This document shows, in pieces, positions 60,086-64,000 of a stretch of 64,000 nucleotides of DNA. Numbering within the stretch: position 1 is the stretch's first letter; each line of letters opens with the position of its first letter. A program made the position numbers and the translations under genes. The notes below the pieces were generated by a model, which saw only the letters and a program-made list of their open reading frames with translations, was not told where the DNA came from and made no database searches. This stretch comes from CAYPHY01 sp964410625 (GTDB taxonomy: Bacteria; Chloroflexota; Anaerolineae; Promineifilales; Promineifilaceae), in assembly GCA_964410625.1 (NCBI GenBank), contig CAYPHY010000026.1, forward strand, positions 1-64,000, written 5' to 3'.

Positions 60086-60544
60086 TCAATAAACTTTTTT
60101 TATGCGTGGGTCGCTGGCTGTGCGTTTGTTCCACCTGAAACGGAAACTAGAAGCATTCCTAACCCCTAACTCACGCACAACTTCACAAGGGACGAGAAAA
60201 ACTTCAACTACCTCGTAATCGGGTGAAAAGAAGACACAAACAAGAAAATCGAAGTCAGATGGTTCGACAGGACGACCGAAATCAAAGGATGTGGAGGGCT
60301 TGACAAAACGAGATTTGATCTGATACGTTCGACCTGAGGCGTCAGTAGCGTCATACCCTTTCTGAACGGTGCTTTCTGAGAGTTGAAGGTTAAGCATACC
60401 TGCCACCAACCACTCTGCATAATCTCCTTGAAGTGTTCGTTCTGAACGCAGAATCCCCAACTGAGTCAAGCCTTGTCGAGCGGCGATATAGCACTGGATG
60501 AAGTAATTGGCTAAATCTTGCTTCTGTTCAAAATTAATATTCAT
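60086..60544 (-). CDS. Hypothetical protein with possible PD-(D/E)XK fold
   Basis: A 152-residue protein. GDYAEWLVAGMLNLQLSEST, then GYDATDASGRTYQIKSRFVK resembles the Glu/Asp ... Gln-x-Lys core of restriction-endonuclease-like folds (DUF6998-type). The remainder (FDFLVCVFFSPDYEVVEVFL) is a strand pair. No methyltransferase or toxin partner is adjacent. Codon choice is more AT-rich than its neighbours, which may mean recent transfer. Family assignment is tentative. Confidence 0.6.
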   Translation of the reverse strand: MNINFEQKQDLANYFIQCYIAARQGLTQLGILRSERTLQGDYAEWLVAGMLNLQLSESTVQKGYDATDASGRTYQIKSRFVKPSTSFDFGRPVEPSDFDFLVCVFFSPDYEVVEVFLVPCEVVRELGVRNASSFRFRWNKRTASDPRIKKVY

Positions 60545-60639
60545 CAATACGAGTAACTACAAAACCTCCTAATACAAGTTATAAGTTGATACGAACTTAA
60601 CACAAATACGCAATAATACAAAGCGTTGCCTTTGCCATA

Positions 60640-61146
60640 TCACAAGTGGAGGCGGATAGAAGGTGGTGTATTCTGGACTGGGTGGATGTGATAGACAATG
60701 CGACGGCCGCAGTCGGGGCAGTGGCTGTCAAAGTAATAATATTCGTGGTCGTCGGGCGTGGCATAGGCCTTCGCCATGAAGCTGTAGACATCCGGCCCCC
60801 AAGGAAAGACCACCCACTCCTTTTCCTGCTCTGAAAGTTCCAGGGCGGTTTGCAAGAGCTCGGGACTCAACTTGGCGCGACATTCGGCTAAGAAGGTGCT
60901 GCAACGGCCGCAGACCTGGAAGCGGCGTGCAGCCACATCAAAAATGGTCGTTTCCTTTTCTTCTGGTGCTTGCTTTTCTTTCCGTTTTGACTTGCGGCCG
61001 CGCCGCTTTGATCCCACTTCCTGCTTCCCTTCTCCTGGCTGGATACTTTCCTCTCGGTTTCCATCAGGAGGTTCACTGTCTACTACCTGTCCATCTTCTT
61101 CGAGCGAATCTTCTTCGCTGGCAACCGGCTCGTTTTCAGTTAACAT
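60640..61146 (-). CDS. Hypothetical protein with C-terminal zinc-binding Cys pairs
   Basis: A 168-residue protein. Residues 1-65 are acidic then basic and low-complexity (RRGRKSKRKEKQAPEEKETT). The rest has CGRCSTFLAEC and CPDCGRRIVYH, two Cys pairs suitable for zinc, around WVVFPWGPDVYSFMAKAYAT. Family not recognised. ATG 61146. Confidence 0.6.
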   Translation of the reverse strand: MLTENEPVASEEDSLEEDGQVVDSEPPDGNREESIQPGEGKQEVGSKRRGRKSKRKEKQAPEEKETTIFDVAARRFQVCGRCSTFLAECRAKLSPELLQTALELSEQEKEWVVFPWGPDVYSFMAKAYATPDDHEYYYFDSHCPDCGRRIVYHIHPVQNTPPSIRLHL

Positions 61147-61251
61147 AGCGGCTCAATAAGCCTCATCAGGCTTTGCTTTCGTTTGTTAAATTTTAACGAT
61201 TCTAACGTTGCCCCCCTTTCTGTCAAGTTAGGGTTAGCGTTGTGAATCTAT

Positions 61252-61280
61252 TTTGGCACGAATGACACGAATAACCAGGA
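61252..61280. repeat. GGCACGAATGACACGAAT array
   Basis: One-armed copy of the CACGAAT family upstream of the Mur ligase gene. A frame running through it is not used as the start. Confidence 0.7.
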
Positions 61281-61306
61281 TTGATAGAGAGACAATTGGC
61301 TATCTG

Positions 61307-62989
61307 ATGCATCGTGAGACGAGAAGATTAAAGCAGTTGTTGGTTGATTGGGGTGCGGCCGTTGCCGGGACTACGCTACCCCAACCGCCCGCCTATGATG
61401 GCCCGGACATTGAACTGACCCGCATCGTCGAGCATACGGATGATGTGGTCCCCGGCGCATGCTTTGTCGCCCGTGTTCGCGCCGGGAGTGATGGACATCG
61501 TTATATTGACCAGGCCATTGAACGCGGGGCGCGTGTGGTTTTGGCCGAGCGGCCGGGGCCGGTAGCAAGTGGCAAGTGGCAGGTGGTAGGTGGCACAACG
61601 CCGGTGGTCTATTTGCAGGTGGCGGATACGGCCGAGGCGATGGCCTGGTTGGCAGCCGCCTGGGAAGGGTTTCCTTCGCGCCAATTGGTGATGATTGGCG
61701 TCACCGGAACCGATGGTAAGACCTCGACGGCGACTTTACTGTTCTCGATTTTGCGTGAAGCAGGTTTGCGAACGGGTCTACTAAGCACAATCAAGGCGGT
61801 TATTGGCGACGAAGAGGAGCCGCTGGCCTTGCATGTGACGACGCCGGAAGCCCCTGTTGTCCAACGCCACCTGCGGCGAATGGTGGACGCCGGGCTGACC
61901 CACTGCATTCTCGAAGCGACCTCGCACGGCCTGGCACAACACCGGGTGGCGGCCGTTGACTTTGATTATGCCATTGTCACCAACATCACCCACGAACACC
62001 TTGACTATCACGGCAGCTATGAGGAATACCTGGCGGCGAAGGCGCGACTTTTCACCCGATTGGCCGATCCTCCCTGGCAAATCGCCAGCGAAAACCCATT
62101 CAAGCGTGATTTGGTCAAGACGGCCGTTCTCAACCGCGATGATGCTTCCTACCAACCCTTACTGGCACTGGTCCAGGCGACCAATGCCCAGCGTTCTTAC
62201 GGCCTCTCACATTCGGTCGAAGCGGACGTACATGCCACCGATATCCATTACGCGGCGCAGGCGACGCGTTTTCAGCTTCATCTGGCAACGGCCATTGTCC
62301 CCGTCCAATCCCCGTTGGTGGGTGAGTTTAATGTCTACAATATGCTGGCGGCGGCAACGGCGGCCGAGTCGCTGGGCTGTTCGGTGGAAGCAATCCAACA
62401 GGGTTTGGAAGCAGTGGAAGGGATTCACGGCCGAATGGAGCGAGTGGACCGCGGGCAGTCCTTCCTGGTTGTCGTGGACTTCGCCCACACGCCCAACGCG
62501 CTCGATAAGGCGTTGGCGGCCGCGCGGCGGATGGTGGCTGGCGACGGGCGGATCATTGCCGTCTTTGGTAGCGCGGGAAAGCGGGATGTCGAGAAGCGGT
62601 GGCTGATGGCTGAAATCTCGGCGCAACAAGCGGACTTGACGGTGCTGACGGCCGAAGACCCACGCACCGAATCGCTCGACGACATCCTGGCGATGATGGC
62701 GGAGGCGTGCCGGGGCAAAGGGGGGATCGAGGGAGAGACGTTCTGGTGCGTGGCTGATCGCGGGCGGGCGATTTACTTTGCCCTGTCGTTGGCGCGGCCG
62801 AATGACCTGGTGCTGATCTGTGGCAAGGGGCATGAACAGTCGATGTGCTTTGGGACGATTGAGTACCCCTGGGATGATCTCAAGGCGACCATCGCCGCCC
62901 TTGATGCCTTCCTCAGCAATCAACCGATGCCCGATCTCGGCCTGCCAACTTTTAAAGAAACAATACAAGCAACGAATTTCGCGAATTAA
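61307..62989 (+). CDS. murE: MurE-type UDP-N-acetylmuramyl-tripeptide synthetase
   Basis: A 560-residue Mur ligase that adds the third residue of the peptidoglycan stem peptide. P-loop IGVTGTDGKTSTATLLF near residue 130, then EATSHGLAQHRVAAVDFDYA, TNITHEHLDYHGSYEEYLAAKARLF (carbamylated Lys region), VVDFAHTPNALDKALAAAR and VLICGKGHEQ. The motif that reads DNPR in meso-DAP ligases is EDPR (TAEDPRTESLDD), so the amino acid added is uncertain. A short repeat (61560-61597) is inserted in frame before the P-loop. The start is uncertain (61307 or 61262). Confidence 0.88.
   Translation: MHRETRRLKQLLVDWGAAVAGTTLPQPPAYDGPDIELTRIVEHTDDVVPGACFVARVRAGSDGHRYIDQAIERGARVVLAERPGPVASGKWQVVGGTTPVVYLQVADTAEAMAWLAAAWEGFPSRQLVMIGVTGTDGKTSTATLLFSILREAGLRTGLLSTIKAVIGDEEEPLALHVTTPEAPVVQRHLRRMVDAGLTHCILEATSHGLAQHRVAAVDFDYAIVTNITHEHLDYHGSYEEYLAAKARLFTRLADPPWQIASENPFKRDLVKTAVLNRDDASYQPLLALVQATNAQRSYGLSHSVEADVHATDIHYAAQATRFQLHLATAIVPVQSPLVGEFNVYNMLAAATAAESLGCSVEAIQQGLEAVEGIHGRMERVDRGQSFLVVVDFAHTPNALDKALAAARRMVAGDGRIIAVFGSAGKRDVEKRWLMAEISAQQADLTVLTAEDPRTESLDDILAMMAEACRGKGGIEGETFWCVADRGRAIYFALSLARPNDLVLICGKGHEQSMCFGTIEYPWDDLKATIAALDAFLSNQPMPDLGLPTFKETIQATNFAN
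61560..61597. repeat. In-frame GTGGCAAG-unit array within murE
   Basis: Units GTAGCAAGTGGCAAGTGGCA and GGTGGTAGGTGGC encode VASGKWQVVGGTT near residues 85-97, a loop that is not part of the family core. Confidence 0.8.
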
Positions 62990-63026
62990 CTCGAATTTAG
63001 ACTTTTTGCGGGTTAATTCGCGTGCA
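62968..63026. repeat. AATTCGCG inverted units
   Basis: ACGAATTTCGCGAATTAACTCG facing CGGGTTAATTCGCG; its start encodes the last residues (ATNFAN) and TAA stop of murE. Confidence 0.65.
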
Positions 63027-63159
63027 AGGTAGTGCCAATGCGTTAAGAGTTTGTATGAACAGGGCGCACCACTATAAATAAAAATCAGCGAAATCTGCGT
63101 TTCATTCGCGTTGGCATTCGCGAATGCACACCGCGTAACCATTTTCAAGGGAGACAGTA

Positions 63160-63783
63160 ATGGCCGATAAGCTTGACCTGAAGAAAACATTTAAGGAGTT
63201 GTATAATCCGTCTGCAAAGGAATTTTCGGTTGTGGATGTGCCACCTTTTGCTTTTCTGATGGTGGACGGCCGCGGCGATCCGAACACCGCGGCCGAATAC
63301 CAAACGGCAGTCGAGGCGCTCTACTCCGTTTCTTATACGCTTAAGTTTATGGTGAAGAAGGGACAGGGGATTGACTATGCTGTGATGCCGCTGGAGGGCT
63401 TGTGGTGGGCGGAGGATTGGAGCGCTTATACGGCCGATCGCCGCGATGATTGGTTATGGACGATGATGATCCACCAGCCGGAGGTGGTGACGGCCGAACT
63501 CGTTGCCGAGGCGATTGAGCAAGTACGGACAAAGAAAAAGCTGGAGCGTGCCGCCGATGTGCGCTTTGAAAGCTATCATGAAGGGCTGGCGGTGCAAATA
63601 ATGCATATCGGCCCTTATTCGGCCGAGGGACCAACCCTGGCGCGAATGCACAATGAGTTTGTCCCCCAAAATGGCTATGAGCTGACCGGCAAGCACCATG
63701 AAATCTACCTCGGCGACCCTCGCCGTACCGCGCCAGAAAAGTTGAAGACGGTATTGCGGCAGCCGGTGAGAAGAAGAGACTGA
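63160..63783 (+). CDS. GyrI-like small-molecule-binding domain protein
   Basis: A 207-residue protein of the GyrI-like family (soluble ligand-binding domains related to AraC effector domains). Visible: EFSVVDVPPFAFLMVDGRGD, TAVEALYSVSYTLKFMVKKG, LEGLWWAEDW, VQIMHIGPYSAEGPTLARMH and HHEIYLGDPRRTAPEKLKTV. GGGAG precedes ATG 63160. The last residues and TGA stop lie in a repeat array. Confidence 0.9.
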   Translation: MADKLDLKKTFKELYNPSAKEFSVVDVPPFAFLMVDGRGDPNTAAEYQTAVEALYSVSYTLKFMVKKGQGIDYAVMPLEGLWWAEDWSAYTADRRDDWLWTMMIHQPEVVTAELVAEAIEQVRTKKKLERAADVRFESYHEGLAVQIMHIGPYSAEGPTLARMHNEFVPQNGYELTGKHHEIYLGDPRRTAPEKLKTVLRQPVRRRD

Positions 63784-63879
63784 GGGACTGGGAGATTAGA
63801 GATTGGAGATTGATTGTGGCGCGATTTGTCAAATCGCGACTCGATTTGTTAAATCGCAGCCCGATGTGGCAAATCGCAG
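63779..63879. repeat. GGGACTGG array followed by three REP palindromes
   Basis: GAGGGACTGGGAGATTAGAG units, then GCGATTTGTCAAATCGC, CGATTTGTTAAATCG and CGATGTGGCAAATCG in tandem (63820-63879). The remaining bases to 64000 hold no gene. Confidence 0.85.
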
Positions 63880-64000
63880 CCTGCAGATTAACCTGTCAAT
63901 AGAATGGCGTACCATTAATGACCTCTTGATAGTTCCGTGCTATAACAGCGATCAATTCGATATAAAAAGGGCATCACGAAAGAAAGATTAAACCTCCAAA

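Noticed and set aside
62207..63190. 327-codon open frame on the minus strand
   Set aside because: Antisense to the C-terminal half of the Mur ligase, no recognisable domain.
1..64000. tRNA or rRNA genes
   Set aside because: I looked for T-loop and acceptor patterns between genes and found none that fold; a covariance search would be decisive.

Overview
The window looks like a piece of a Chloroflexota chromosome, most likely an Anaerolineae/Ardenticatenales-type draft genome. This rests on gene content and style: an upper mevalonate pathway operon, a GH133-type glycogen debranching enzyme, many lipoproteins with Thr/Pro-rich linkers, large ArnT/PMT-like membrane proteins, and a very high density of the palindrome CGGCCG. 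It is inference, not a phylogeny. No tRNA, rRNA, CRISPR array, prophage or complete insertion sequence was seen. Two 100-base N gaps (2673-2772 and 52845-52944) mark scaffold joins. The first is flanked by the same 55 bases on both sides, so it can be closed on paper.

Layout. 1-5.2 kb: cupredoxin lipoprotein, JAMM peptidase, PlsY, a four-helix-bundle protein and a two-domain solute-binding lipoprotein. 5.2-8.5 kb: a decayed REP-associated transposase, rpiA and glycogen debranching enzyme. 8.8-17.8 kb: GNAT protein, YciF-like protein, LCP protein, an OmpR-type two-component pair, acyl-CoA dehydrogenase and a HicB-DinB fusion. 18-24.8 kb: three large membrane glycosyltransferase-like proteins. 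25-26.4 kb: infC-rpmI-rplT, with infC starting at AUU. 26.8-31.2 kb: luciferase-like oxidoreductase, CPBP protease and exported proteins. 31.4-35.7 kb: a surface-polysaccharide block (two methyltransferases, a flippase, a GT2). 35.9-42.2 kb: orphan histidine kinase, a DUF4160/DUF2442-HTH pair, LPG-synthase-like membrane protein, a phosphodiesterase-fold enzyme and a GT2. 42.2-46 kb: HMG-CoA reductase, HMG-CoA synthase and a thiolase. 46.2-50.4 kb: coiled-coil protein, two EutN/CcmL vertex proteins, a broken DUF4258/YgiT toxin-antitoxin pair, a second DinB fusion, sigma factor and zinc-finger partner. 50.4-57.7 kb: glucokinase, 6-phosphogluconolactonase, OsmC (cut by a gap), a DUF2382 stress cluster and pgk. 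57.8-63.8 kb: M23 peptidase, rRNA methyltransferase, two hypotheticals, a MurE ligase and a GyrI-like protein.

The most unusual property is between and inside the genes. Nearly every intergenic space holds one of about a dozen families of short (7-10 base) degenerate units repeated head to tail, usually with the same array in inverted orientation a few bases away, so the pair can fold into a long hairpin. The arrays very often begin exactly at stop codons or supply the stop. They also sit in frame inside proteins: at the same two loops of two neighbouring membrane proteins, in MurE, and as the N-termini of HMG-CoA reductase and a glycosyltransferase. A separate REP family (CGATTT..AAATCG) accompanies a transposase relic that has lost its catalytic core. 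This repeat system is the best candidate here for something undescribed.

Genes that work together: glycogen debranching, glucokinase, 6-phosphogluconolactonase, RpiA and Pgk give a carbohydrate theme; the polysaccharide block, the large glycosyltransferases, LCP, MurE and M23 give a cell-envelope theme; the DUF2382 proteins, OsmC and YciF-like protein give a stress theme.
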